DNA from: Paraktedonobacter sp035294465
GTDB taxonomy: Bacteria; Chloroflexota; Ktedonobacteria; Ktedonobacterales; Ktedonobacteraceae
DNA: 64,000 nt
Assembly: GCA_035294465.1 (NCBI GenBank)
Contig: DATGKW010000227.1
Span: 1-64,000, forward strand
Direction: 5' to 3'
This document shows positions 1-8,397 of this stretch, piece after piece (within the stretch, counting starts at the first letter, position 1; every line of letters starts with the position of its first letter). Position numbers and translations under genes: made by a program. The notes under the pieces were generated by a model, which made no database searches, had not been told where the DNA came from, and saw nothing but the letters and a program-made list of their open reading frames with translations.

Positions 1-399
1 CTCGATCTTGGCGCGTCCACCTTTGAGGTAGAGCTTGAGTGGGACCAGGGTCAATCCTTTGGCGGCTACCCTGGTTTCTAACTGCTGAATTTCGCGCCGG
101 TGCAGTAGCAATTTGCGTTTGCGCGTTGGCTCGTGATTGAAGCGGTTGCCGAAGTCGTACACGGCGATATGCGCATTCTCCAGCCAGATCTCGCCCTGAC
201 GGATGATCGCATACGAACCGCGCAGGTTCACTTTGCCGTCACGGATCGACTTAATCTCCGTGCCAACCAGCGAGATCCCGGCCTCCACGGTGCGTTCAAC
301 AATATAATCATGATAAGCCTGACGGTTCACCGTGATGACCTTGATCGCCTTCTCGCTCTGTGCCGGTTTGGCCGCTTGCTTTTGCTTTTGTTTGGCCAT
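1..399 (-). CDS. smpB: SsrA-binding protein SmpB (3' end cut by window edge)
   Basis: SmpB binds tmRNA (SsrA) and delivers it to stalled ribosomes in trans-translation. The reading frame opens with a Lys/Gln-rich start (MAKQKQKQAAKPAQ), then shows the SmpB core: VNRQAYHDYIVERTVEAGI, LVGTEIKSIRDGKVNLRGSY and the FNHEPTRKRKLLLHRREI segment. The start ATG (complement of 397-399) has an AGGAG site 6-8 bases upstream. 133 codons are present with no stop, so the Lys/Arg-rich C-terminal tail lies outside the window. Identity is confident; only the end is missing. Confidence 0.95.
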   Translation of the reverse strand, partial: MAKQKQKQAAKPAQSEKAIKVITVNRQAYHDYIVERTVEAGISLVGTEIKSIRDGKVNLRGSYAIIRQGEIWLENAHIAVYDFGNRFNHEPTRKRKLLLHRREIQQLETRVAAKGLTLVPLKLYLKGGRAKIE

Positions 400-486
400 C
401 GAAAACACTCCTCTTTGCGGACGTTCATCTGCCGCAGAGATCACTCTCTGGCAGGGACTCTGCACCTGCATGCAGGATCATTGCTC

Positions 487-516
487 TTGACAGAGACAGG
501 CTTTCAGCCCTACTAC
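487..516 (+). promoter_or_regulatory. candidate sigma-70-type promoter upstream of the MMPL gene
   Basis: TTGACA at 487-492 and TACTAC at 511-516 are separated by 18 bases. A second candidate, TTGTCC (537-542), 17 bases, TACTAT (560-565), lies downstream. Either would drive the rightward MMPL/lipoprotein pair. Only consensus similarity supports this. Confidence 0.35.
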
Positions 517-674
517 TTATGTGGGGGAAATGCGAGTTGTCCTGAGCGCACTCTTATCATACTATATCGTTGTGAAAGAGTCGAGTACGTTGAGGAGCGC
601 GACCGGAGGGTTTTGAAAGCCGTTTTGCTATCCTCGCCAGCCCTGTGAAGATGATGAGAAGAGAAGGGATTGTT

Positions 675-2984
675 ATGTTCTACCGTCTCGGCAAGATTGC
701 TGCCCGCTATCGCTGGTTGATTGTAGGGGTATGGATGGTTGCCGTCGTGGTCGCGCTGCCGTTTGCGCCGCGAGCCAGCGGTGTGCTCCAATCGGGAGGC
801 TTTATCAGTCCTGATGCCGAGTCGGAGCGGGCTATTAGTCTCTTGACGCAGAAGCTGGGCCTTCAGTCAAACATTGTGCAGGTGATTTTTACCAGCCGAA
901 CCTATACTGCCGATGATCCACAGTTCGTGCAGGAGTCGCAGCAGGCCCTGGCCGGTCTGCGTTCCTGGTCGGAAGTAGCGAGCATTACCAGCTTTACCGA
1001 TAATCCGCGTCAGATCTCGCTGGATCGGCATGCAGCTTACGTGGATATCGCGCTCAAGGCGGATTCCGACTCATCGCCTCAGCTTCTGCCTGAATTAGAA
1101 AAGCGTTTGAGCAAAGTGCCGGATCTCCAGGAGAGCGTAGGAGGAAGTCCGGTCTTTTATGCGGATATCCAGACGGTGAGCGAGAACGACCTGCGCAGGG
1201 CCGAGGTACTGGCCTTCCCGTTCGCTATTATCGCGCTGCTCCTGGTTTTTCGCTCGCTGGTGGCTGCCGTTCTGCCGGCGCTGGTGGGCGGAGTGGCTGT
1301 GGTTGTCACTCTGGCGATCATTTTTGGCCTGGGCCAGCTCACCCCGCTCTCAATCTTCGTTCTCAATATCACTACGCTCTTTGGTCTTGGCCTGGGAGTG
1401 GATTATTCGCTGTTCACTGTAAGCCGTTTTCGCGAGGAACTGGCGCGTGGACACAAGGTCGAAGAGGCGGTGGCGATTGCCGTCGCGACCGCCGGGCGGG
1501 CCGTGACCTTCTCCGGCCTGACTGTCTCGATTGGCCTGCTTGGCCTGATCCTGTTCCCGATCAATATGCTCCGTTCGGTCGGCCTGGGAGGCTTGCTGGT
1601 GGTTGCCATGGCTGTACTGGCAGCGCTGACCCTTTTGCCTGCTGTACTCAACATCCTGGGGATGCGCATTAACGCTTTTCCGGTGCGCCTGCCGCGTCTC
1701 TGGAAAAGCCGCCGGGCGGCCGCTGAACCTCATGGGTTCTGGTATCGCCTCTCGCATTTTGTCATGCGCTACCCGTTGCGTATCTTTCTGCCGGTGCTGT
1801 TGATCCTGATCGCGCTGGGTCTGCCATTCCTGGGTGTGCGTTTCTCCTCGCCTGATGCCTCGATTTTGCCCCAGAGCGTGCCTTCGCGGCAGGCGTATGA
1901 TCTGCTCGCCACGCGCTTCGATGTGGAGGAGACAACTCCCATTGTGCTGGCTGTGCAGACGCGGGGCAATGTGATGACTGCTGCGAATATTCGCTATCTC
2001 TACGATTATGTCCGGCGGATTGAGGCCGATCCAGATGTGGCGCGTGTTGATAGCATCGTCAGCGCTGATCCGCGTATGACTCTTGCTCAATATGAGCTGC
2101 TCTACTCGAATCCTCAACTCAACACCGATCCCTATCTGACGGCTCTGGCAAAAAGCACAGTTGCTGGCAACACGCTGGTAATCCAGGTCATCAGCAAATA
2201 TCCTGCCCTTGACCAGCGTTCGCAGGAACTGGCGCAGACCATTCGCAATACGCCGCCGGGGCATGGCATAACAGTGCTTGTCACCGGCGAATCGGCCGCC
2301 AATATCGATTATGTGACATCGTTGTATACTGCCTTTCCGCTGGCAATCCTGGTGGTTGCCCTGGTGACGTACGTGGTACTGTTCTTCTACTTCCGCTCTG
2401 TGGTGCTGCCTCTCAAAGCCATTGTGATGAACACGCTCTCCATTCTGGCCAGCTACGGGGCCCTGGTGGTCATTTTTCAGGATGGCTTCCTGCATCAGAT
2501 CCTGGGTTTTACCCCGCTGGGCTTTGTCGAAGCCTCCAGCCCGATTCTACTCTTTTGCGCCCTCTTCGGCCTCTCGATGGACTACGAAGTGTTCCTGCTT
2601 TCGCGTGTGCAGGAAGCCTTCTGGCAGACCGGCGATAATCGCCAGGCTGTGGCGCTTGGCCTGGAGCGCAGCGGAGGGATTATTACCAGCGCGGCGGTCA
2701 TTGTGATTGTTGTAAGCGCCTGTTTTGCCACGGCTGATATGATCCTGGTCAAGGCGCTGGGTCTGGGCATGGCCCTGGCGGTTGCGATCGATGCCACGCT
2801 GGTGCGCGGCCTGCTGGTGCCTTCGACCATGCGCCTGCTGGGTAACTGGAACTGGTGGCTGCCCTTTGTCGGTATTCAGCGCCGCCCGCCGATGCTGGCG
2901 GAGATCTATCAAGCAAGCGCTTTGCCCAGACCGGACGAAGCTGAACTGGCTACACCTGATACGCTGCTGGGAGAAAGGCCGTGA
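675..2984 (+). CDS. MMPL/RND-family membrane transporter
   Basis: A 769-residue integral membrane protein of the MMPL branch of the RND superfamily, which exports lipids or other hydrophobic compounds using the proton gradient. It shows the duplicated RND layout: one N-terminal helix (WLIVGVWMVAVVVALPF), an extracytoplasmic domain, a helix bundle with GLGLGVDYSLFTVSRFREEL, then the same plan repeated, with LFGLSMDYEVFLLSRVQEAF in the second half. The paired (V/M)DY motifs are the proton-relay signature. I chose the ATG at 675 after an AAGAGAAGGG stretch; an in-frame ATG at 645 would add 10 residues. The 3' end overlaps the next gene by 4 bases (GTGA), so the two are probably co-translated. 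The substrate cannot be read from sequence. Confidence 0.9.
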   Translation: MFYRLGKIAARYRWLIVGVWMVAVVVALPFAPRASGVLQSGGFISPDAESERAISLLTQKLGLQSNIVQVIFTSRTYTADDPQFVQESQQALAGLRSWSEVASITSFTDNPRQISLDRHAAYVDIALKADSDSSPQLLPELEKRLSKVPDLQESVGGSPVFYADIQTVSENDLRRAEVLAFPFAIIALLLVFRSLVAAVLPALVGGVAVVVTLAIIFGLGQLTPLSIFVLNITTLFGLGLGVDYSLFTVSRFREELARGHKVEEAVAIAVATAGRAVTFSGLTVSIGLLGLILFPINMLRSVGLGGLLVVAMAVLAALTLLPAVLNILGMRINAFPVRLPRLWKSRRAAAEPHGFWYRLSHFVMRYPLRIFLPVLLILIALGLPFLGVRFSSPDASILPQSVPSRQAYDLLATRFDVEETTPIVLAVQTRGNVMTAANIRYLYDYVRRIEADPDVARVDSIVSADPRMTLAQYELLYSNPQLNTDPYLTALAKSTVAGNTLVIQVISKYPALDQRSQELAQTIRNTPPGHGITVLVTGESAANIDYVTSLYTAFPLAILVVALVTYVVLFFYFRSVVLPLKAIVMNTLSILASYGALVVIFQDGFLHQILGFTPLGFVEASSPILLFCALFGLSMDYEVFLLSRVQEAFWQTGDNRQAVALGLERSGGIITSAAVIVIVVSACFATADMILVKALGLGMALAVAIDATLVRGLLVPSTMRLLGNWNWWLPFVGIQRRPPMLAEIYQASALPRPDEAELATPDTLLGERP

Positions 2985-4096
2985 AAAGAGAAAGCAAGCG
3001 TTTTCTAGTTCTGCCGCTATTATACTTATTAGCGCTTTTCCTTGTTTCTTGTAATGTTCCTGGGGTGCCCGCGACTTCAGCGCAATTGCCTGCGGTGGGC
3101 CCGCTTCCTTCTCCGACGCTCCTGCCACCAGTGCGTTTTCCCCAGGACGAGGCGCCGCATCGCGATTTGACCGAATGGTGGTACTATACTGGCCATCTCG
3201 ACGCCGTGACATCTGATGGCAAGGACCATCACTACGGTTTCGAGCTGGTCTTCTTCCAGCTTCTGCGCAGCGACTATCCGCCGCTCTACGTGGCGCACTT
3301 CGCGATCAGTGATATTACGCGCGGCGAGTTTCATTATGATCAGCGTGCTTTGACCGAGCCTGCGGCGGTCATTCCCAATGGGGCCTCAAGCGCTGGCTTT
3401 GATATTAGTATCGGTGACTGGTTGGCCCGCGGCCTCAATGGCCACGACCATCTCCAGGCCGCGATGAACAACTATGCAATCGATCTTAATCTCAATGCGC
3501 TCAAGCCTCCGGTTGTGTATAATGGCAATGGACTGATTCCCTATGGTCTCGAAGGCTTCTCCTACTACTATTCGCGCACCGATATAGCCGTGACAGGCAC
3601 GTTGCTCGATCATCAGCAGCGTTTGCAAGTGAGTGGTCTGGCCTGGATGGATCATCAGTGGGGGAATTTCCTTCTGCTCGGCGAAGGAGGTTGGGATTGG
3701 TTCAGCATTCAGCTCGACAACCGGAGCGAGATCATGCTGTACCTGATCCGTGATGCGCGCGGAAATGTTCTCTCTACATATGCAGAGTATATTGGTCCCT
3801 CGGCTCAGGGTCTGCACCTGTCGGCTCGCGCTTTGCATGTGACTGTGCTTGGTCACTGGTTCAGCCCCGTGACCGGCATTACCTATCCTTCCGGCTGGCG
3901 AATCGCAATTAACGATCCTCATCTTCAACTTGCCCTGACGCTTCAACCTGAGCTCAAGGACCAGGAGCTGGTCACGACACAGTCCACCGGTACCATCTAT
4001 TGGGAGGGGGCTGTCACCATCCAGGGGCAGGACGAGGACCGCGCCGTTCGAGGTGAAGGATATGTGGAGTTGACGGGCTACCATAGGGAAGCATGA
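2981..4096 (+). CDS. lipoprotein with AttH/CrtC-type lipocalin-like domain
   Basis: 371 residues. The N-terminus is a lipoprotein signal with lipobox LVSC (Cys near residue 24), so it is predicted to be membrane-anchored on the outer face. The body starts with FPQDEAPHRDLTEWWYYTGH and contains GFELVFFQLLR, WMDHQWGNF and GWDWFSIQLDN, which resemble the AttH/carotenoid 1,2-hydratase (CrtC-like) lipocalin fold that binds hydrophobic ligands. The GTG start overlaps the transporter stop and has a GGAGAAAGG ribosome site. The coupling suggests it handles the same hydrophobic substrate as the MMPL transporter; that link is inference, and no carotenoid genes are nearby. Confidence 0.8.
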   Translation: MKRESKRFLVLPLLYLLALFLVSCNVPGVPATSAQLPAVGPLPSPTLLPPVRFPQDEAPHRDLTEWWYYTGHLDAVTSDGKDHHYGFELVFFQLLRSDYPPLYVAHFAISDITRGEFHYDQRALTEPAAVIPNGASSAGFDISIGDWLARGLNGHDHLQAAMNNYAIDLNLNALKPPVVYNGNGLIPYGLEGFSYYYSRTDIAVTGTLLDHQQRLQVSGLAWMDHQWGNFLLLGEGGWDWFSIQLDNRSEIMLYLIRDARGNVLSTYAEYIGPSAQGLHLSARALHVTVLGHWFSPVTGITYPSGWRIAINDPHLQLALTLQPELKDQELVTTQSTGTIYWEGAVTIQGQDEDRAVRGEGYVELTGYHREA

Positions 4097-4202
4097 AATA
4101 TCAGATGGTGAAGATGGACGAAAACGAAATTACACAAGAGAATACGATAGAAGCTCGGAGAAAGCGTAATACTTCCTACCTTTGGGCAAAAAATACACAA
4201 GG

Positions 4203-4232
4203 TTGACGACCGCCTGAGTTTGTGGGTATACT
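4203..4232 (+). promoter_or_regulatory. candidate promoter P1 of the histidine kinase operon
   Basis: TTGACG (4203-4208), 18-base spacer, TATACT (4227-4232). It would give a leader of about 200 bases before the kinase start at 4435. Confidence 0.5.
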
Positions 4233-4278
4233 TTTCAGGTGTCTTGGGACGATTGCCATTACGTTTTCGTAAAATATG

Positions 4279-4322
4279 ATTCCTTCGAAGGAATTACATT
4301 GTATTTCATACTGTGTTACAAT
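4279..4322 (+). promoter_or_regulatory. candidate promoter P2 abutted by a 16-bp perfect palindrome
   Basis: ATTCCTTCGAAGGAAT at 4279-4294 is a perfect palindrome. It touches the -35-like TTACAT (4294-4299), which is followed after 17 bases by TACAAT (4317-4322). The position suits a dimeric regulator, possibly the response regulator encoded downstream (autoregulation); that is inference. Confidence 0.4.
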
Positions 4323-4323
4323 G

Positions 4324-4349
4324 CAGATCTCTATTTCATTGGAGATCTG
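4324..4349 (+). promoter_or_regulatory. inverted repeat in the kinase leader
   Basis: CAGATCTC and GAGATCTG arms (8 bp) separated by 10 bases, just downstream of candidate promoter P2. It could be an operator half-site pair or an mRNA hairpin before the kinase gene. Confidence 0.3.
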
Positions 4350-4434
4350 TGGTTGATCTGTAGGTGCCGGTCAGGACGGGGTACGCGTGGGTGAGGTGGC
4401 CTGTTTTGTGTCACCGCTTAAATGGGGAGTCGTT

Positions 4435-7389
4435 ATGGATTCACAAAATGGGAAGGCGCAGGCGCCCATAGGGGAAGAGTCAAATATCCTTGAACGCGTG
4501 GCGCGTCTTATTTCTAGCGTGCGTGGCGTAAAGCCTGATTATGCCCATCTAGCTGCCGAATTAGAACCCGCGTTGCCTTTCGATCTTTTCGGCATTGTCC
4601 TGTTGCGCTATGATCGTCAGGCGGTGCGCGTGATGATTTGCCAGAAAGAACAGGGCAGTTGGGTCTCGCATTATCGCCAGCACCCGCTGGCCGACTCGAT
4701 GCTGGAGCGTATCTCGCGCTTGCTCTTGCCCGCGGATGGGACTGCTCGTTCCGAAGAAGAAGTCCCAGATCTGACGAAAGCAACCCATAACATATCTACC
4801 GAAGCTCTGCTGGTAGAGAACTTCCCTGATGGTGCCTCCGGCTTGCCTGCCCAATGTGGTGATGCGCTCTGCGGGCATCCGCAGTTGCGGGCAGTACTCA
4901 TTGCCCCACTGGTCGCGGGAGGCAATCTGCTGGGCACGCTAGAGCTTGGCAGCGCCGATCTGAATGCCTATGCTGATCCAGCCTTGCAACGCTTGATTCA
5001 CGCAATTGCCAGGGTGCTGGCCACCGCGATTGAGGGTGCGCAAGTGGGTGGAAGCGTCGAAATTCAGAATCGCCAGCGAGCCGAGTTGAAAGACGTTTCT
5101 ACAGCGCTCACCACAGCCGTCAATCTGCCAATGATCCTGGAGCGTATCGTTGCCGGTATTACAAACTCATTGCATGTAGCCTCGGCAATTGTTCGGTTTG
5201 ATGGGAACCAGCGCCGTTTTCAGTTGGAGGCGCAGAGCAAGGTTGATCCTGTCCTGTTGCAAAAGGTTCTGGGCCGAGAGGACATATTGAGTGACCAGAC
5301 AATCATTGGTTCGACCTTACTGCATCGGCAATCCAGAGTTTCGCAGGATATTGCCCAGGATGAGCACTTTCCTCAAAGTCGTGCTTTCGCTTCTGAACTG
5401 GGTGTGCGCTCGATCTTTTGCTATCCGTTGATCACCGGCCAGTATATCTATGGGGCGCTTCTCCTGCTCTCCCCGGAGACAGGTGGTTTTACTCCACTCA
5501 AAACCGATATTTTCTCCCTCTTTGCCAGCCAGGCGACGGTTGCCATTCATAACGGCCTGCTTTTACAATCAGCTCAGGAGCGCCGGCGCTTCCAGGAGGT
5601 AATTGAACAGTTCGAGCAGGCCCAACAGCATAATATTTTTACCGAGCAGGACGGATCAAATGAGTCCGAGCTTCTCGACCGCCTGTGCGAAGAGACAATG
5701 AGTACCTTCGGAGTCAGCTTGAGTAGCGTGCTCCGCTTCATCAGCGACCATTTGCTCACGCGCAGCGAGCGTCATCTGCAGGATATATTGCGTTCTTCAT
5801 ATGGTCAGAATTCGTCTGAAGAAGATCAGAGTGAGAGGGCAACTTTTGTGGATCAGAGGCGGGGAGCTTCATATAGCGATCAGGCGGTGTTTCTGGCTCA
5901 CGCATCAGACATTGGGCTGCTTGAGACCGCTCCAGGTCGCGAGGGTACAGATTTTTTGATGCAGGCTGCTGACGAAGCTCTTGCCCACACAGATTTTCTC
6001 AGCGATATCAGCGCCGCTCTTATGCGTGTTTTGCACGTTGATGAAGCGCATCCGCAGGCATACGAACAGTTGAAGCGCGAACTTGCCGAGCCATGGTTTA
6101 TCGTTGATCTCAAGGGAAACTGCGTGTATCTTAACCGTGCGGCAGAAGTATTTTGTGAGATGCGCCCGGAACTCAGTGGCAATCATGCCTGGAGCCACTG
6201 GCCAGAAGAGGGCCAGGCGCTGTTTAGCTCTTTTCGTCCATTGCCATCTCGTCGGGAAGCTACTCTTACACTGGAGCAGGCGCTAGCCCCTTTGTTGCCG
6301 CGTATGCGCCACGTAAAAGACGTGCTTTCTTACTTACGAGGGTTTACGATGTCCCAGACTGACACACAAGGCGCTTCAGCGCTTGAGAGTATCCCGCAGC
6401 CCGCCTTTCTGCGTTGCACGATTGCAGCCGAGCCTCTGCCTGGTCAGACGGCACCTCGTCTCAATGGCAAGAAATGTGATGACGCCCTGTCCGCCAGGGA
6501 CGATTCACAAGAACCGAGAGCAGTGATCGCTCCTCCGGCTCCATTTGCCTCGCTAACAATGTTGCTGGATAGTTCGCCCTCAGATCGCCATTACCAGCTG
6601 GTGCGCCACACGCTCTATAATGAGCAGGGACAGTGCTTCGCCAATGCGCTGCATGTCCATGATGTTACTGAGCAAGTGCGTGATGAGAAGAACCGGTCGG
6701 TTCTGCTTGCTTCGGTTTCCCATGACCTGCGTACTCCACTCACAACTATCAAAGCCGCCGTCTCCGGGCTGTTACAGCCCAATGTGGTCTGGGATGAACA
6801 GATTCGGCGCGAGATTCTGGAAGAAATTGACGCCGAGTCTGATCACCTCAGTACGTTGGTGAATGCGCTGGTTGAGATGTCGCGAATTGAGATGGGCGCA
6901 CTGGTTCTTGACAAAGAATGGTGCGATATCGTCGAACTTGTTCACAGCACGTTAGCACGCGCTCAACGTCTGCTAGCAGATTTTACCGTTGTGACTCAGA
7001 TACAATCTCCACTGCCCCTCCTCTATGCTGATTATACACATGTGGGGCAGGTTCTTTATAACTTGCTGGAAAATGCTACTCGCCATAGCCCCAGGCATAC
7101 ACAGATCTCTGTCATTGTCGATATCCTGGGACCAAAGGCCCTGCCTCCTGGCTTGCCGGAAACCACCTCGCGGGTGGTGCGTGTGCAGGTTGTTGATCAG
7201 GGACCCGGCGTTCCAGAGGATGAACGCGAGCGCATCTTCCGCTCATTCTATAGTCTGGATGCTCAAGGCAATGGTCTGGGTCTGGCGATTTGCCGGGGCA
7301 TTGTTGAAGCCCATCAGGGGCGTATCTGGGTTGAGTCCGGCGAAGGCGGAGGCGCTTCCTTCGTCTTTGTCTTGCCGCTCTCTGCTTGA
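4435..7389 (+). CDS. GAF-GAF-PAS sensor histidine kinase
   Basis: 984 residues, apparently soluble. Two GAF-like sensor domains (about residues 25-190 and 215-385) are followed by a variable stretch, a PAS-like segment (EPWFIVDLKGNCVYLNRAAE, about 555-640), a HisKA domain with phospho-acceptor His763 in VSHDLRTPLTTIKA, and a C-terminal HATPase with N-box LYNLLENATRHSP, G1 VVDQGPGVPEDE and G2 GNGLGLAICRGIVEAH. The catalytic half resembles KdpD-type kinases. The ATG at 4435 is preceded by GGGGAG; a GTG at 4387 would add 16 residues. It lies 68 bases before an OmpR-family regulator, its likely partner. The signal is unknown. Confidence 0.92.
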   Translation: MDSQNGKAQAPIGEESNILERVARLISSVRGVKPDYAHLAAELEPALPFDLFGIVLLRYDRQAVRVMICQKEQGSWVSHYRQHPLADSMLERISRLLLPADGTARSEEEVPDLTKATHNISTEALLVENFPDGASGLPAQCGDALCGHPQLRAVLIAPLVAGGNLLGTLELGSADLNAYADPALQRLIHAIARVLATAIEGAQVGGSVEIQNRQRAELKDVSTALTTAVNLPMILERIVAGITNSLHVASAIVRFDGNQRRFQLEAQSKVDPVLLQKVLGREDILSDQTIIGSTLLHRQSRVSQDIAQDEHFPQSRAFASELGVRSIFCYPLITGQYIYGALLLLSPETGGFTPLKTDIFSLFASQATVAIHNGLLLQSAQERRRFQEVIEQFEQAQQHNIFTEQDGSNESELLDRLCEETMSTFGVSLSSVLRFISDHLLTRSERHLQDILRSSYGQNSSEEDQSERATFVDQRRGASYSDQAVFLAHASDIGLLETAPGREGTDFLMQAADEALAHTDFLSDISAALMRVLHVDEAHPQAYEQLKRELAEPWFIVDLKGNCVYLNRAAEVFCEMRPELSGNHAWSHWPEEGQALFSSFRPLPSRREATLTLEQALAPLLPRMRHVKDVLSYLRGFTMSQTDTQGASALESIPQPAFLRCTIAAEPLPGQTAPRLNGKKCDDALSARDDSQEPRAVIAPPAPFASLTMLLDSSPSDRHYQLVRHTLYNEQGQCFANALHVHDVTEQVRDEKNRSVLLASVSHDLRTPLTTIKAAVSGLLQPNVVWDEQIRREILEEIDAESDHLSTLVNALVEMSRIEMGALVLDKEWCDIVELVHSTLARAQRLLADFTVVTQIQSPLPLLYADYTHVGQVLYNLLENATRHSPRHTQISVIVDILGPKALPPGLPETTSRVVRVQVVDQGPGVPEDERERIFRSFYSLDAQGNGLGLAICRGIVEAHQGRIWVESGEGGGASFVFVLPLSA

Positions 7390-7457
7390 GTTTCGGAGAA
7401 AATGCCGGCGGTCACTCTCTCTCAGAGAAAGTGTCTGTCTGATCGTATTATGTGAGA

Positions 7458-8306
7458 ATGGCTATGAAGCCCAAGGGAAAACGTATCCTGGTTGTTGATG
7501 ATGAGCCCTCGATTCAGCGAATTTTACGCCGCAATCTTAATATGAGTGGCTATGATGTTCTGGTAGCAGAAAATGGCAAACAGGCCATCGAGATCGTGCG
7601 CTTGCACCAACCCGACCTTATTTTGCTGGATCTCTGGCTGCCGGGTGAAATCGATGGGTTGGGCGTATGCGTGCGTGTGCGCCAATGGACCCAGATTCCG
7701 ATCATTATTCTTTCTGCCAGGACAGAGGAGCGGCAGAAAGTTCAGGCGCTCGATCTCGGAGCGGATGATTATCTGACCAAGCCTTTTAGTAATGAGGAAC
7801 TTCAGGCTCGTGTGCGCGCCTGCCTTAGACGCGCGGCGGGAGTAATAGATATCGAAAGCCTGACTCAGAAGCCAGATGTGCTGGTGAGTGAAGATAAGTA
7901 CCTTGCAATGAATGTCGTCAGGCGCCAGGTGCGGGCCGGCGGGCAAGATGTCAAGCTTACCCCCACCGAATTTGAGCTGCTTCTGCATCTGATGCTGCAT
8001 GCTGGCAAGGTCCTGACTCACCGCAATCTCTTGCGCTCGGTTTGGGGGCCGGAATATGGGGACGAGGCCGATTACCTGCGGGTCTATGTTCGCCAACTGC
8101 GGCGAAAAGTGGAGGTGCAGCCCTCGCAGCCGCGCTATATTGTGACCGAACCCGGTGTAGGATACGTATTTCGCTCGCAGGTCTATGTCGAGGAAGATGG
8201 ACAGCTAACTCCTTTGACCCTGCCAACGGATCTGGAGGGACCAACTGGCGAGGAGAAGACGGGGGATACGAAGGGATCAACTGATAACGAGAAGGCAGCT
8301 CGATAA
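7458..8306 (+). CDS. OmpR/KdpE-family response regulator
   Basis: 282 residues. The receiver domain (1-125) has the acidic pair Asp14-Asp15, phospho-acceptor Asp58 (LILLDLWLPG), a Ser/Thr switch (IILSAR) and Lys in LTKPF. The DNA-binding winged helix (about 155-255) shows LTPTEFELLLHLMLHAGK, YLRVYVRQLRRKVE and a YIVTEPGVGYVF end. A Gly/Asp/Glu-rich tail of about 30 residues follows. It is the cognate partner of the upstream kinase by position. GTG 7452, ATG 7458 and ATG 7464 are all possible starts; the ribosome site is weak, so the exact start is uncertain. Confidence 0.92.
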   Translation: MAMKPKGKRILVVDDEPSIQRILRRNLNMSGYDVLVAENGKQAIEIVRLHQPDLILLDLWLPGEIDGLGVCVRVRQWTQIPIIILSARTEERQKVQALDLGADDYLTKPFSNEELQARVRACLRRAAGVIDIESLTQKPDVLVSEDKYLAMNVVRRQVRAGGQDVKLTPTEFELLLHLMLHAGKVLTHRNLLRSVWGPEYGDEADYLRVYVRQLRRKVEVQPSQPRYIVTEPGVGYVFRSQVYVEEDGQLTPLTLPTDLEGPTGEEKTGDTKGSTDNEKAAR

Positions 8307-8309
8307 GAA

Positions 8310-8336
8310 AAAAGAGCAGTCCTGCTTGCCTCTTTT
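8310..8336 (+). terminator. candidate hairpin terminator after the response regulator
   Basis: AAAAGAG (8310-8316) pairs with CTCTTTT (8330-8336), loop 13 bases, 4 bases after the regulator stop. The T-run is short and lies within the stem, so strength is doubtful. Confidence 0.4.
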
Positions 8337-8397
8337 GCCGAAATAAAAGAGAACCGGCTAATTTTAATGGAATTTTAATGGCATTTCTCTGATTTTT

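Noticed and set aside
1350..2495. A 381-codon minus-strand frame
   Set aside because: Antisense to the MMPL transporter, rich in His/Gln/Arg, no ribosome site or family motif.
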